Shown: positions 1-7,952 of the stretch, piece by piece
Layout of the letters: each line of letters opens with the position of its first letter
Position numbering within the stretch: the stretch's first letter is position 1
Notes under the pieces: model-generated
Databases searched by the model: none
Told to the model about the DNA's origin: nothing
Seen by the model: the letters and a program-made list of their open reading frames with translations, nothing else
NCBI RefSeq assembly: GCF_026913015.1
Contig: NZ_JAPTYD010000027.1
Coordinates: 1 to 49,965 of the forward strand
Origin: Paracoccus benzoatiresistens
GTDB lineage: Bacteria; Pseudomonadota; Alphaproteobacteria; Rhodobacterales; Rhodobacteraceae
Reading direction: 5' to 3'
Length of the DNA: 49,965 bases
Made by a program: the position numbers and the translations under genes

Positions 1-996
1 GCGGCCCTGCGGCGGGCATGGTCGGCCTGGCGCCAGCGCTGGAAGCGGCGGAAGCTGCTGTGGCGCTGCCTGCGGGCAGGCCGCGCCCTCACGCCGATGG
101 CTGATCGCACCGCGGCGATCCGGCCGGGCGACATCCTGGCCTTTGCCACCGTCCGCAACGAGATGCTGCGCCTGCCGCAGTTCCTGGACCATTACCGCAG
201 GCTTGGCGTCCGGCACTTCCTGATCGTGGACAATGACAGCACAGACGGCACCGACCGTTTCCTGCGGGGCCAGCCGGACGTGTCGCTGTGGCGGGCCGCA
301 GGGGCATACCGCGCCTCGCGCTTCGGGATGGACTGGCTGGGCGCGCTGCTGATCCGGCATGGCCACGGTCACTGGTGCCTGACCGTCGATGCGGATGAGC
401 TGCTGATCTATCCCGACTGGGACCGCCGCCCCCTGCCGCAGCTGGTGGCGCATCTTGAGACCTCGGGGCGTCCCGCCATGGGCGCGATGATGCTGGATCT
501 GTATCCCCGCGGCCCGCTGGACCGGTCCGACGCCGGGCCGCAGGCCGCGCTGACCGAACGGCTTCCCTGGTTCGACGCCGCGCCCTATCGCTGCGATGTC
601 GTCCAGCCCAAGCGCAACCGCATCCTGCGGGGCGGGGTGCGCGAACGGGTGTTCTTTCCCGATGCGCCCGGGCGCGGGCCCACCCTGAACAAGCTGCCGC
701 TGGTGCGCTGGAACAGGCGATACGTTTATGTCAACTCGAGCCATTCGGCTTTGCCGCCCCGGCTGAACGACGAATATGACGGCCCCGGCGATCCGCGCCT
801 GTCCGGCATCCTTCTGCACAGCAAGTTCCTGCCCGACAGCGCCGCCCGCGCGGCCGAGGAACTGGGGCGCAGGCAGCATTTCATCGACCCCGACCCCTAC
901 CGCCCCTATCACGAGGCCATCACGCAGGCCCCGTCCTGTGGCACGAAGGGTCCGTCCGCTATCGCGGCTGGCAGCAGATGCTTGATCTGCGGCTGA
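1..996 (+). CDS. GT2-type glycosyltransferase, 5' partial, C-terminal frameshift
   Basis: Predicted nucleotide-sugar glycosyltransferase of the GT2-like Glyco_tranf_2_4 type. The frame is open to the window edge. Codons before the ATG at 97 encode a basic stretch (RQRWKRRK) that matches the N-terminus of the homologue at 1121, so the true start lies upstream and 97 is probably internal. Visible motifs are the acceptor-loop DNDSTDGT and a metal-binding DxD-like VDADE. It shares near-collinear sequence with the next gene, which indicates a tandem duplication. Near 931 the homology jumps frame: the plus-strand frame from 933 to the stop at 1028 reads VLWHEGSVRYRGWQQ, matching the neighbour's tail, while the annotated frame ends in unrelated residues at 996. 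This implies a one-base loss (real, or a sequencing error) that replaces about 30 C-terminal residues. Function in surface-glycan assembly is inferred from the neighbours. Confidence 0.85.
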   Translation, partial: AALRRAWSAWRQRWKRRKLLWRCLRAGRALTPMADRTAAIRPGDILAFATVRNEMLRLPQFLDHYRRLGVRHFLIVDNDSTDGTDRFLRGQPDVSLWRAAGAYRASRFGMDWLGALLIRHGHGHWCLTVDADELLIYPDWDRRPLPQLVAHLETSGRPAMGAMMLDLYPRGPLDRSDAGPQAALTERLPWFDAAPYRCDVVQPKRNRILRGGVRERVFFPDAPGRGPTLNKLPLVRWNRRYVYVNSSHSALPPRLNDEYDGPGDPRLSGILLHSKFLPDSAARAAEELGRRQHFIDPDPYRPYHEAITQAPSCGTKGPSAIAAGSRCLICG

Positions 997-1047
997 TGGG
1001 AGCGGGCGAGTGGTTAACCGGTGGTTGACGCCAGTCAGGTGATCTTG

Positions 1048-1074
1048 CCAAATGCGTGTAATCAAAGCATTTGG
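1048..1074. promoter_or_regulatory. 8-bp perfect inverted repeat upstream of second glycosyltransferase
   Basis: CCAAATGC and GCATTTGG are separated by 11 bases, 47 bases before the ATG at 1121. The spacer is AT-rich (GTGTAATCAAA) and resembles an extended -10 region. The element could be an operator over a promoter for the 1121-5228 genes, or a hairpin ending the upstream gene. There is no U-tract after it, so I favour an operator or promoter role. Confidence 0.4.
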
Positions 1075-1120
1075 TCATCATGACAGACGGGCGATACGGT
1101 TTCAGCGGGCTTGAGGGACG

Positions 1121-2149
1121 ATGCGGAACTTAGGCGCGCATCCGATCAAAGGCCGGCTGCGCCTTCGCGTGGAACGCCAGCGCCTGATCGGGCGCGCCAT
1201 CCGGCGCAGGCGCGCGCTGCGGTCCGTGTCCAACCGCACCGGGCTGATCGCAAGCGGCGACATCCTGTGCTTTGTCACGCTGCGGGACGAGCGCGTCCGG
1301 CTGCCCTGGTTCCTGGACTATTACCGGGCCCTGGGGGTGCGGCATTTCCTGATGGTGGACAACGCCAGTACGGATGGCAGCACCGACTGGCTGCGCAGCC
1401 AGCCGGACGTGTCGCTGTGGTGGACCAACCACAGCTACAAGGGTTCGCGCTTCGGCATGGACTGGATCAACTGGCTGCTGCTGCGACATGGCTGCGGGCA
1501 TTGGTGCCTGACGGTCGATCCCGACGAATTCCTGGTCTATCCCCATTGCAACCAGCGGCCTCTGGCGGCCCTGACCAGCTGGCTGGATTCCACCGGCCGC
1601 CGGTCCTTTCCCGCCATGCTTCTGGACATGTACCCCAAGGGTCCGGTCGAGGATGCGATCTGCGCCGAGGGCCAGAACCCGTTCGAGGTCGCCCGCTGGT
1701 TCGATCCGGCCAATTACTCGATCCAGAAGAACGACCATTTCGGCAACCTGTGGATCCAGGGTGGTCCCCGGACGCGGGCCTTCTTTACCCAGGATCCGCT
1801 GGCGGGGCCCGCGCTGAACAAGATCCCGCTGGTCAAGTGGCACTGGCGCTATGCCTATGTCAGTTCGACCCATATGCTGCTGCCGCGCGGGCTGAACCTG
1901 GTCTATGACGAGGACGGGGGCGAGCAGATCTCGGGCTGCCTGCTGCATGCCAAGTTCCTGTCCTCCTTCGCGGCCAAGTCGGTCGAGGAAATGGACCGCC
2001 GCCAGCATTACGGCAACAGCCAGGAATACCGCGCCTATCACGCGGGCCTGCATCGCGGCGTGCAGCTGTGGTGCAGCGAATCGCGCGAATATGACGGTTG
2101 GCAGCAACTCGAGGATCTGGGCCTGATCTCTCGCGGGAACTGGGCATGA
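1121..2149 (+). CDS. GT2-type glycosyltransferase (Glyco_tranf_2_4-like)
   Basis: A 342-residue intact paralogue of the gene at the window start. It begins at an ATG preceded by GAGGGA about 6 bases upstream. A basic N-terminal segment (about residues 8-35) precedes the catalytic domain. The domain shows GDILCFVTLRDE, then DNASTDGS for the nucleotide-sugar fold and DPDEFL as the probable metal-binding acidic motif. The C-terminal QHYGNSQEYRAYH and GWQQLEDL blocks recur in the paralogue. No signal peptide or membrane segment is evident, so it is probably cytoplasmic. Its stop overlaps the next start by four bases (ATGA), so it is translationally coupled to the GT14-like gene. The sugar donor and acceptor cannot be read from sequence. 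Confidence 0.9.
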   Translation: MRNLGAHPIKGRLRLRVERQRLIGRAIRRRRALRSVSNRTGLIASGDILCFVTLRDERVRLPWFLDYYRALGVRHFLMVDNASTDGSTDWLRSQPDVSLWWTNHSYKGSRFGMDWINWLLLRHGCGHWCLTVDPDEFLVYPHCNQRPLAALTSWLDSTGRRSFPAMLLDMYPKGPVEDAICAEGQNPFEVARWFDPANYSIQKNDHFGNLWIQGGPRTRAFFTQDPLAGPALNKIPLVKWHWRYAYVSSTHMLLPRGLNLVYDEDGGEQISGCLLHAKFLSSFAAKSVEEMDRRQHYGNSQEYRAYHAGLHRGVQLWCSESREYDGWQQLEDLGLISRGNWA

Positions 2150-3834
2150 CGGGAACGGTGCGCCTTGGCGTGGTGCTGCTGTGCCATGCGGATCTTGGGA
2201 TGGCGGCCCGACTGGCGCGAATCTGGGCCGACGGCGGCGCTCGGGTGGCCATCCATGTCGATGCCAAAGTGGCGGCCGCGCGGCTGGCTGGAATGAGGGA
2301 TGCGCTGAAGGATTGCGACCGCATCATCTTCAGCAGGCGCCACCGCTGTTCCTGGGGCCGCTTCAGCCTAGTCCGCGCGACCCAGGATGCGGCGGCGGAA
2401 CTGCTGCGGCAGTTTCCCGACACCACCCATGTCTATCTGGCCTCGGGCGCCTGCCTGCCGCTGCGGCCCGTATCCGACTTGGTGGCCTATCTGGGGGCGG
2501 ATCCCGATCGCGACCACATCGAAAGCGTCAGCACCCATGATGTCGGCTGGACCGTCGGCGGGTTGAACGAGGAACGCTTCTCGCTGTTCTTTCCCTTCGA
2601 CTGGAAGAAGCACCGCTGGCTGTTCGACCGCTTCGTGGAGTGGCAGCGCCGGCGCGGCATCCGGCGGCGGATGCCCGGCGGGCTGTCGCCGCATCTGGGA
2701 TCGCAATGGTGGTGCCTGACGGCAAGGACCCTGCGCGCGATCCTGGAGGATCCGCAAAGGCCCGAATTCGACCGCTTCTTCCGCTTTGCCTGGATCCCCG
2801 ACGAAAGCTATTTCCAGACCCTGGTGCGGCGCCATTCCACGCATGTCGAAAGCTGGTCGCTGACCATGGCCAAGTTCGACCATACGGGGCGGCCCTACCT
2901 GCTTTACGACGATCACATCCCGATGCTGGCTGAATCGCGCTGCTTCGTGGCGCGCAAGGTCTGGCCCGGTGCCTCGCGGCTGCTGGCGCATTTCCCGCTG
3001 CCGGACGACGGCCATCCTCAGGTCGATCCGCCGCAGCCTGCGCGGATTTCGCGCATCATCAACCAGACGGTGCGCCGCCGCGTGCTGGGCCGGCCGGGCC
3101 TTTACATGCAAAGCCGCTTTCCCCGCAAGGATGCAGAAAACGGCAAGACCTCGGCCCCCTATGCGGTCCTCCAGGGACCGGGCGACATCTTCCACGGGTT
3201 CGAGGACTGGTTGCGCCGCCACCTGTCCTGCGATGTCCACGGCCATCTGCTGGGGCCGGAAGGCGCTGAATTCGCCGGGCGGTCACGGACCGGGCCGGGG
3301 GCGATCTCGTCGGACCCGCAGATCCGCGACCGCGACCCGCAGGGCTTCCTGACCTCCTTGATCCGCATCACGAACCGGATGCAGGTGTTCCAGTTCGGCC
3401 CGCGCGACAACCAGGCGCTGAACTGGTTCATGGCGACCGATCCCAACGCGCATATGCTGGTCGTGACCGGCGCCTGGAAACTGCCGCTTCTGCATTCCAG
3501 GATGCCCTTCGACGACGTGCGCCGGGTCTTCGCGCAGCTGCAACGGATCGAGCTCGGGCATCTGGACGTGCTGAATTCGGTCTGGGTCCGCGCCCGGCTG
3601 CACCAATACGACCTGGGGGAGTTCCTGATGAACCCCAGGCCGATCCTTCAGGACTTCATGCTGCAGATCGATCCGCATTCCGTGCCCGTGACCACGCTGC
3701 CCGCGATGCGCGACCTGACGGGTCTGGACCAGATGTTGCGGAAGTTGCGCAATTCGGGCCTGCGCCCGCGCCTGACGGGCGAGGATCTGCCGCCCATCGA
3801 ACTTCTGACCAATGAAAGGGCGGCCGCCGAATGA
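2146..3834 (+). CDS. GT14-like (core-2/I-branching) glycosyltransferase with DUF5927-type C-terminus
   Basis: Predicted N-acetylglucosaminyltransferase-like enzyme of the Branch/GT14 family. I place the start at 2146, where ATGA overlaps the preceding stop; an earlier in-frame ATG at 2098 lies well inside the upstream gene. Residues 1-300 carry the family landmarks: VVLLCHADLG near the start, HVDAK, YLASGACLPL (the SGxDYPL-like block), SQWWCLT and PDESYFQTLV. The roughly 260 C-terminal residues form a second domain resembling the DUF5927 region attached to GT14 enzymes in Rhodobacterales (recognised from memory). No signal peptide is present. It ends in another ATGA overlap with the sulfotransferase, so the island is built for co-translation. 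The acceptor is unknown; a role in branching a surface glycan is inferred. Confidence 0.85.
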   Translation: MTGTVRLGVVLLCHADLGMAARLARIWADGGARVAIHVDAKVAAARLAGMRDALKDCDRIIFSRRHRCSWGRFSLVRATQDAAAELLRQFPDTTHVYLASGACLPLRPVSDLVAYLGADPDRDHIESVSTHDVGWTVGGLNEERFSLFFPFDWKKHRWLFDRFVEWQRRRGIRRRMPGGLSPHLGSQWWCLTARTLRAILEDPQRPEFDRFFRFAWIPDESYFQTLVRRHSTHVESWSLTMAKFDHTGRPYLLYDDHIPMLAESRCFVARKVWPGASRLLAHFPLPDDGHPQVDPPQPARISRIINQTVRRRVLGRPGLYMQSRFPRKDAENGKTSAPYAVLQGPGDIFHGFEDWLRRHLSCDVHGHLLGPEGAEFAGRSRTGPGAISSDPQIRDRDPQGFLTSLIRITNRMQVFQFGPRDNQALNWFMATDPNAHMLVVTGAWKLPLLHSRMPFDDVRRVFAQLQRIELGHLDVLNSVWVRARLHQYDLGEFLMNPRPILQDFMLQIDPHSVPVTTLPAMRDLTGLDQMLRKLRNSGLRPRLTGEDLPPIELLTNERAAAE

Positions 3835-5228
3835 CGCAAGGATTCCGCAGCTTTGTGATCTTTGCCGAGATGCGGACGGGGTCCAACCTGCTCGAGGCGA
3901 CGCTGAACGCCCTGAAGGGCGTCACCTGCTTTGGCGAGGCCTTCAACCCCTACATGATGGGCTGGCCCGACAAGGACGAGATGCTGGGCATCACGCGCGC
4001 CGAACGCGAGGCCGACCCTTTGCCGCTTCTGGCGCGCCTGACCGACAGGCCGGATCATCTGGCGGGCTTCCGCTATTTCCACGACCACGACCCGCGCGTG
4101 CTGGAGCCGATCCTCCAGGACCGGCGCTGCGCCAAGATCTTTCTGTCCCGCAATCCGCTGGACAGCTATGTCTCGACCCGGCTCGCCTGGGAAACGAACC
4201 AGTGGAAGCTGAACGAGTCGGAAACCCCGATCCCCGCGCGCATCACCTATGACGGGGCCGAGTTCCGGCAGATGCTGGCCGCGGCCGACGAATTCCGGCG
4301 GCGAGTCGTCAACCGGCTGCAGGCCGCCGGGCAGACCGCCTTCTGGCTGGATTACGACGATCTGCGCGATGCCGAGGTGATGACCGGGCTCTTGCACTGG
4401 CTGGGCCGCACGGATCTGGAACGGGTGGAACCCGGCCGCGACCAGGTGCCCCAGAACCCGCAGGAGCTGGCGCAGAAGGTCGCGAATTTCGCCGCCATGC
4501 AGGACGATCTGCGCGACATGGACCCGTTCCTGCTGCACCGCCTGCCCGTTTTCGAGCCCCGGCGCGGCCCTGCGGTGCCCAGTTTCATGGCCGCCGATGC
4601 GGGCCGGGGGCTGCTGTTCATGCCGGTCAGGGGCGGCCCGGAACAGGCGATCCGGAAATGGCTTGCCGGGCTTGGGCCGGTGGAAAGCAGCCTCACCCAA
4701 TCCACCCTCCGCCAGTGGAAGCGCGCCCGTCCCGGCCATCGCAGCTTTGCCGTGCTGCGCCATCCCCTGCTGCGGGCCTGGGATGCCTTCGATCACCTGC
4801 TGGCGCGCGGCAATCCCGAACAGCGCGACCTGCTGCGCCGGTTGCACCGCGTGGCCCTGCCGCCCGAAGAGGCTTTGGCCGACCTGTCGGGCGATCGGTG
4901 CATCGCCGTCTTTGCCGATTTCCTGGCCTTCCTGCGCCGCAACCTGAACGGCCAGACATCCCTGCCGACTCATCCGATGTGGGCCAGCCAGACCGAGGTG
5001 CTGTCAGGCTTCGCCCGCTTTGCCGTGCCGGACATGCTGGTCAGGGAGGATCGTCTGGCCGAGGATCTGGGGCATCTGGCCCGCGCGGCGGGGCTTAGCG
5101 ATGCCCGGGCGGACGCGGTGAGCCCCGCCCCGGTGCCGGACGCATTGCGCGATCCCAAGCTGGCCGAGGCCGCGCAGGCGGCCTACCTGCGCGACTACAT
5201 CACCTTCGGGTTCGAGCTGATGCCGTAG
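3831..5228 (+). CDS. Sulfotransferase family protein (NodH/Stf0-like), two-part
   Basis: Predicted PAPS-dependent sulfotransferase acting on a carbohydrate or other surface acceptor. The 5'-phosphosulfate loop is visible at about residues 14-20 (MRTGSNLLE) and the 3'-phosphate-binding motif at about residues 104-112 (FLSRNPLDSYVS). At 465 residues it is longer than a single sulfotransferase domain. The C-terminal half contains another motif of the kind seen in sulfotransferases (FAVLRHPLLRAWDAF), which suggests a degenerate second domain. It starts with ATGA overlapping the GT14-like gene and is last in the run. Its placement with three glycosyltransferases suggests that the glycan made here is sulfated (inference). 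Confidence 0.85.
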   Translation: MTQGFRSFVIFAEMRTGSNLLEATLNALKGVTCFGEAFNPYMMGWPDKDEMLGITRAEREADPLPLLARLTDRPDHLAGFRYFHDHDPRVLEPILQDRRCAKIFLSRNPLDSYVSTRLAWETNQWKLNESETPIPARITYDGAEFRQMLAAADEFRRRVVNRLQAAGQTAFWLDYDDLRDAEVMTGLLHWLGRTDLERVEPGRDQVPQNPQELAQKVANFAAMQDDLRDMDPFLLHRLPVFEPRRGPAVPSFMAADAGRGLLFMPVRGGPEQAIRKWLAGLGPVESSLTQSTLRQWKRARPGHRSFAVLRHPLLRAWDAFDHLLARGNPEQRDLLRRLHRVALPPEEALADLSGDRCIAVFADFLAFLRRNLNGQTSLPTHPMWASQTEVLSGFARFAVPDMLVREDRLAEDLGHLARAAGLSDARADAVSPAPVPDALRDPKLAEAAQAAYLRDYITFGFELMP

Positions 5229-5285
5229 CCCGCATTGGCGAAGGCCACCGGCTTCGCCACGCGCTGCGATATCCACCCGCACCGC

Positions 5286-5302
5286 CGGGCCTCAAAGGCC
5301 CG
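5286..5302 (+). terminator. GC-rich hairpin downstream of sulfotransferase
   Basis: CGGGCCT and AGGCCCG form a 7-bp stem around a 3-base loop, 57 bases after the sulfotransferase stop. There is no T-run after it, so it is at best a weak or factor-dependent terminator. Confidence 0.35.
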
Positions 5303-5371
5303 CCCCGCCCCCGGCGGGCGCCGGCCTAGCGGGGTTGCGGGGGGCGACGTTTCTGATGGGATCGTCACACA

Positions 5372-5407
5372 GCGGGCAGGGGAAACGCATGCGTTTCCTT
5401 GTCCCGC
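5372..5407. repeat. Long palindrome between convergent genes (probable bidirectional terminator)
   Basis: An exact 18-base palindrome (GGAAACGCATGCGTTTCC, 5381-5398) sits inside a larger imperfect one with outer arms GCGGG (5372-5376) and CCCGC (5403-5407). As RNA it folds into one long hairpin on either strand. It lies between the convergent sulfotransferase and phosphomannomutase genes, 44 bases from the latter's stop. A bidirectional terminator is the simplest reading. A protein-binding palindrome is possible. Confidence 0.5.
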
Positions 5408-5441
5408 CCGACCAAGGCGCATCGGGACGCGTTTGCAGGAC

Positions 5442-6830
5442 TTATCCCTGCAGCAGCGCCGCCAGCTCCGCCTGCTTTTCCTTGACCAGGGCCGCGTCGC
5501 CGTCCGATTCCAGGTTCAGCCGCACCACCGGCTCGGTGTTCGACTTGCGCAGGTTGAAGCGCCACTTGCCGAAGTCCAGCGACACGCCGTCCAGGTCGTC
5601 GCGCGAGTCGGCCTGGGGCTCGTATTTCTCGATCAGCCGGGCAATGGCCGCGTCGGGGTCCTCGATGTGATAGTTCGTCTCGCCCGACGAGGGGTAAAGC
5701 CTCATCCGCTCCTCCAGCAGTTCGGCCAGGGTCTTGCCCTTGCGCGACAGCAGTTCGATCATCAGCAGCCAGGGAAGCATGCCGCTGTCGCAGTAATAGA
5801 AGTCGCGGAAATAATGGTGCGCCGACATTTCCCCGCCATAGATCGCGCCCACGTCGCGCATCTTGCGCTTGATGAAGGCGTGGCCGGTCTTGCTGACCAC
5901 GGGCTCTCCACCGGCCTCCTGGATCATGGCGCGGGTGTTCATGATGACGCGGGGGTCGTGGACGATCTTCTCGCCCGGGGATTTTTCCAGGAACGCCGCG
6001 CCCAGAAGGCCCACGATGTATTCGCCGGGAATGAAGCGGCCGTTTTCATCGAAGAAGAAGCAGCGGTCGAAATCGCCGTCCCAGGCCACGCCCAGATCGG
6101 CATTCTCGGCCTTGACCTTTTCGACGGTGGGGGGCTGGTTTTCGTCCAGAAGGGGGTTCGGGATGCCGTTCGGGAAGCTGGAATCGACGTTGTGGTGCAT
6201 ACGCACGAAGGTCAGCGGCGCGCCGCGGGCCAGCAGCTCGTCCGCGATGGCGTCAAAGGTCGGGCCCGCCGTGCCATTTCCGGCGTTCACCACGATCTTC
6301 ATCGGCTTCAGGACCGAGACATCGACGAAATCGGCCATCGCCTTGGCGTAATCCGCGCGGGCGTGGCTGAAATCGGTGACGCTGCCCTTGGTCGCCGGGG
6401 CAAAGCTGCCGCTGGTAGCCAGGTCCACGATCGGCGGCAGTTCGGTCGCCGGATCCAGCGGGGCCGATCCCCGCCCCACGATCTTCATGCCGTTGTAGTT
6501 GATCGGGTTGTGCGAAGCCGTGACCTCGATCCCGCCATCGGTGTCGTGGAAGCCGGTGTGGAAATACACCTCCTCGGTCCCGGCCAGGCCCAGGTCCAGC
6601 ACATCGGCGCCGCCGTCGGTCAACCCCTCGATCAGCGCGGCGGCCAGTTCGGGCGAGGTTTCGCGGCTGTCACGCCCCACGACCACGCGCTTGGCCTTGC
6701 GGGCCTCGGCAAAGGCGCGGCCGATGCGATAGGCCACGTCGGTGTCCAGGTTCTTGCCCAATTCCCCACGAACGTCATAGGCTTTGAAGCAAGTGATTTC
6801 ACGAGGGCCAAGGTTGGATTTGTCGGTCAT
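5442..6830 (-). CDS. Phosphomannomutase/phosphoglucomutase
   Basis: Interconverts hexose 6-phosphates and 1-phosphates, feeding GDP-mannose or UDP-glucose synthesis in the cytoplasm. The alpha-D-phosphohexomutase signatures are present in order: AYDVRG at the N-terminus, the phosphoserine loop TASHNP, the metal loop DGDFDRC, the sugar-binding GGEMSAHH, and the C-terminal phosphate-binding RKSNTEP. I chose the ATG at 6830 (462 residues) because AAGGA lies 9 bases upstream. The frame extends to 6866 but lacks an equivalent site there. Its length is normal for bacterial PMM/PGM. It converges on the glycosyltransferase-sulfotransferase island and probably supplies that pathway. The sequence does not decide between mannose and glucose preference. 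Confidence 0.93.
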   Translation of the reverse strand: MTDKSNLGPREITCFKAYDVRGELGKNLDTDVAYRIGRAFAEARKAKRVVVGRDSRETSPELAAALIEGLTDGGADVLDLGLAGTEEVYFHTGFHDTDGGIEVTASHNPINYNGMKIVGRGSAPLDPATELPPIVDLATSGSFAPATKGSVTDFSHARADYAKAMADFVDVSVLKPMKIVVNAGNGTAGPTFDAIADELLARGAPLTFVRMHHNVDSSFPNGIPNPLLDENQPPTVEKVKAENADLGVAWDGDFDRCFFFDENGRFIPGEYIVGLLGAAFLEKSPGEKIVHDPRVIMNTRAMIQEAGGEPVVSKTGHAFIKRKMRDVGAIYGGEMSAHHYFRDFYYCDSGMLPWLLMIELLSRKGKTLAELLEERMRLYPSSGETNYHIEDPDAAIARLIEKYEPQADSRDDLDGVSLDFGKWRFNLRKSNTEPVVRLNLESDGDAALVKEKQAELAALLQG

Positions 6831-6969
6831 GGGCGCGAGTCCTTCTTGCGCAAGGGGTTGGTTCAAGCGCTAGCAGCTTGGCCCGGAAATTCAAGGCATT
6901 GGTCCCTTCGGACCACGTGACGCCGGACATGCGCCGCGCTAGATGGGGGCAAACGCACGAGAGGGGAAA

Positions 6970-7371
6970 ATGGACACAAAATCTTTGATCGCGGCCTATT
7001 ACGACGCCTTCAACGCGGGCCGCACCGACGATATGCTGGACTTGCTGCATGACGAGGTGGAGCATCACGTGAACGAAGGCCAGATCCGGCGCGGCAAGGC
7101 GCTGTTCGCCGAGTTCAACGCGCACATGACCGACAGCTACAAGGAAAACCTGACCGATATCGTGATCTTCGCCAATGACGCGGGTGATCGCGCGGCGGCG
7201 GAATTCGTGGTGAACGGCACCTATCTGAAGACCGATTCCGGCCTGCCCGAGGCGAAAGGCCAGACCTATCGCCTGCCCGCCGGGTCCTTCTTCACCATCC
7301 GCGACGGCAAGATCGCGCGCGTGACGACCTATTACAACCTGGCCGACTGGATGCGGCAGGTCAGCCAATGA
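6970..7371 (+). CDS. NTF2-like / SnoaL-like (ketosteroid isomerase-related) protein
   Basis: A 133-residue single-domain protein of the NTF2-like alpha+beta cone fold. The start at 6970 has a strong GAGAGGGG site just before it; an ATG at 6943 lacks one. The N-terminal helix LIAAYYDAFNAGRTDDMLDLLHDEVEHHVNEG and the C-terminal sheet FFTIRDGKIARVTTYYNLADWMRQV are typical of SnoaL-like proteins that bind small molecules or act as isomerases. It overlaps the next gene by four bases and forms a compact three-gene unit with a GNAT and a nitrilase-like hydrolase. The substrate is unknown. A shared role in processing an amide or amine metabolite is inference from context. Confidence 0.85.
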   Translation: MDTKSLIAAYYDAFNAGRTDDMLDLLHDEVEHHVNEGQIRRGKALFAEFNAHMTDSYKENLTDIVIFANDAGDRAAAEFVVNGTYLKTDSGLPEAKGQTYRLPAGSFFTIRDGKIARVTTYYNLADWMRQVSQ

Positions 7372-7952
7372 CCGTCACGACGCGCGTCCTGACCGGAGAG
7401 GCGCTGGCCGCCGCGCTGGAAGACGTCGCGCGTCTGCGCATCCGCGTCTTCCGCGACTTCCCCTATCTTTACGACGGGAATCAGGATTACGAACGCGATT
7501 ACCTGCGCGCCTACCAGTCGCCCGGCGCGGTGGTCGTCGCGGCGCTTGACGGCGCCTCGGTCGTCGGCGCCGCGACCGGCGCACCGATGGCCGACCACGC
7601 CGCCGATTTCGCCGCCGCCTTCGAGGGCAGGCCGGAACCGCTGGACCAGATCTTCTACTGCGCCGAATCCGTGCTGCTGCCCGAATATCGCGGCCAAGGC
7701 ATCGGCCACGCCTTCTTCGACGCGCGGGAGGCCCATGCCCGCGCCCTGGGGCTGACCTACAGCGCGTTCTGCAGCGTGATCCGTCCCGCCGATCACCCGG
7801 GGCGCCCGGTGAATTACCGGCCCTTGGACGATTTCTGGCGCAAGCGGGGCTATCAGCCGCTGCCCGGCGTCATCGCGCATTTTTCCTGGAGGGATCTGGG
7901 CGACGAGGCCGAGACCGAAAAGGACCTTCAATTCTGGATGCGTCACCTGTGA
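7368..7952 (+). CDS. GNAT family N-acetyltransferase
   Basis: Predicted acetyl-CoA-dependent N-acetyltransferase of 194 residues. The acetyl-CoA pyrophosphate-binding motif A is clear at about residues 103-117 (LLPEYRGQGIGHAFF), preceded by the beta-strand AESVL. The FWRKRGYQPL block near the C-terminus is the usual motif B region. It starts in an ATGA overlap with the NTF2-like gene and ends in a GTGA overlap with the hydrolase, so all three should be made together. The substrate is unknown. Co-occurrence with an amidohydrolase suggests linked acylation and deacylation of one compound (inference). Confidence 0.9.
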   Translation: MTVTTRVLTGEALAAALEDVARLRIRVFRDFPYLYDGNQDYERDYLRAYQSPGAVVVAALDGASVVGAATGAPMADHAADFAAAFEGRPEPLDQIFYCAESVLLPEYRGQGIGHAFFDAREAHARALGLTYSAFCSVIRPADHPGRPVNYRPLDDFWRKRGYQPLPGVIAHFSWRDLGDEAETEKDLQFWMRHL

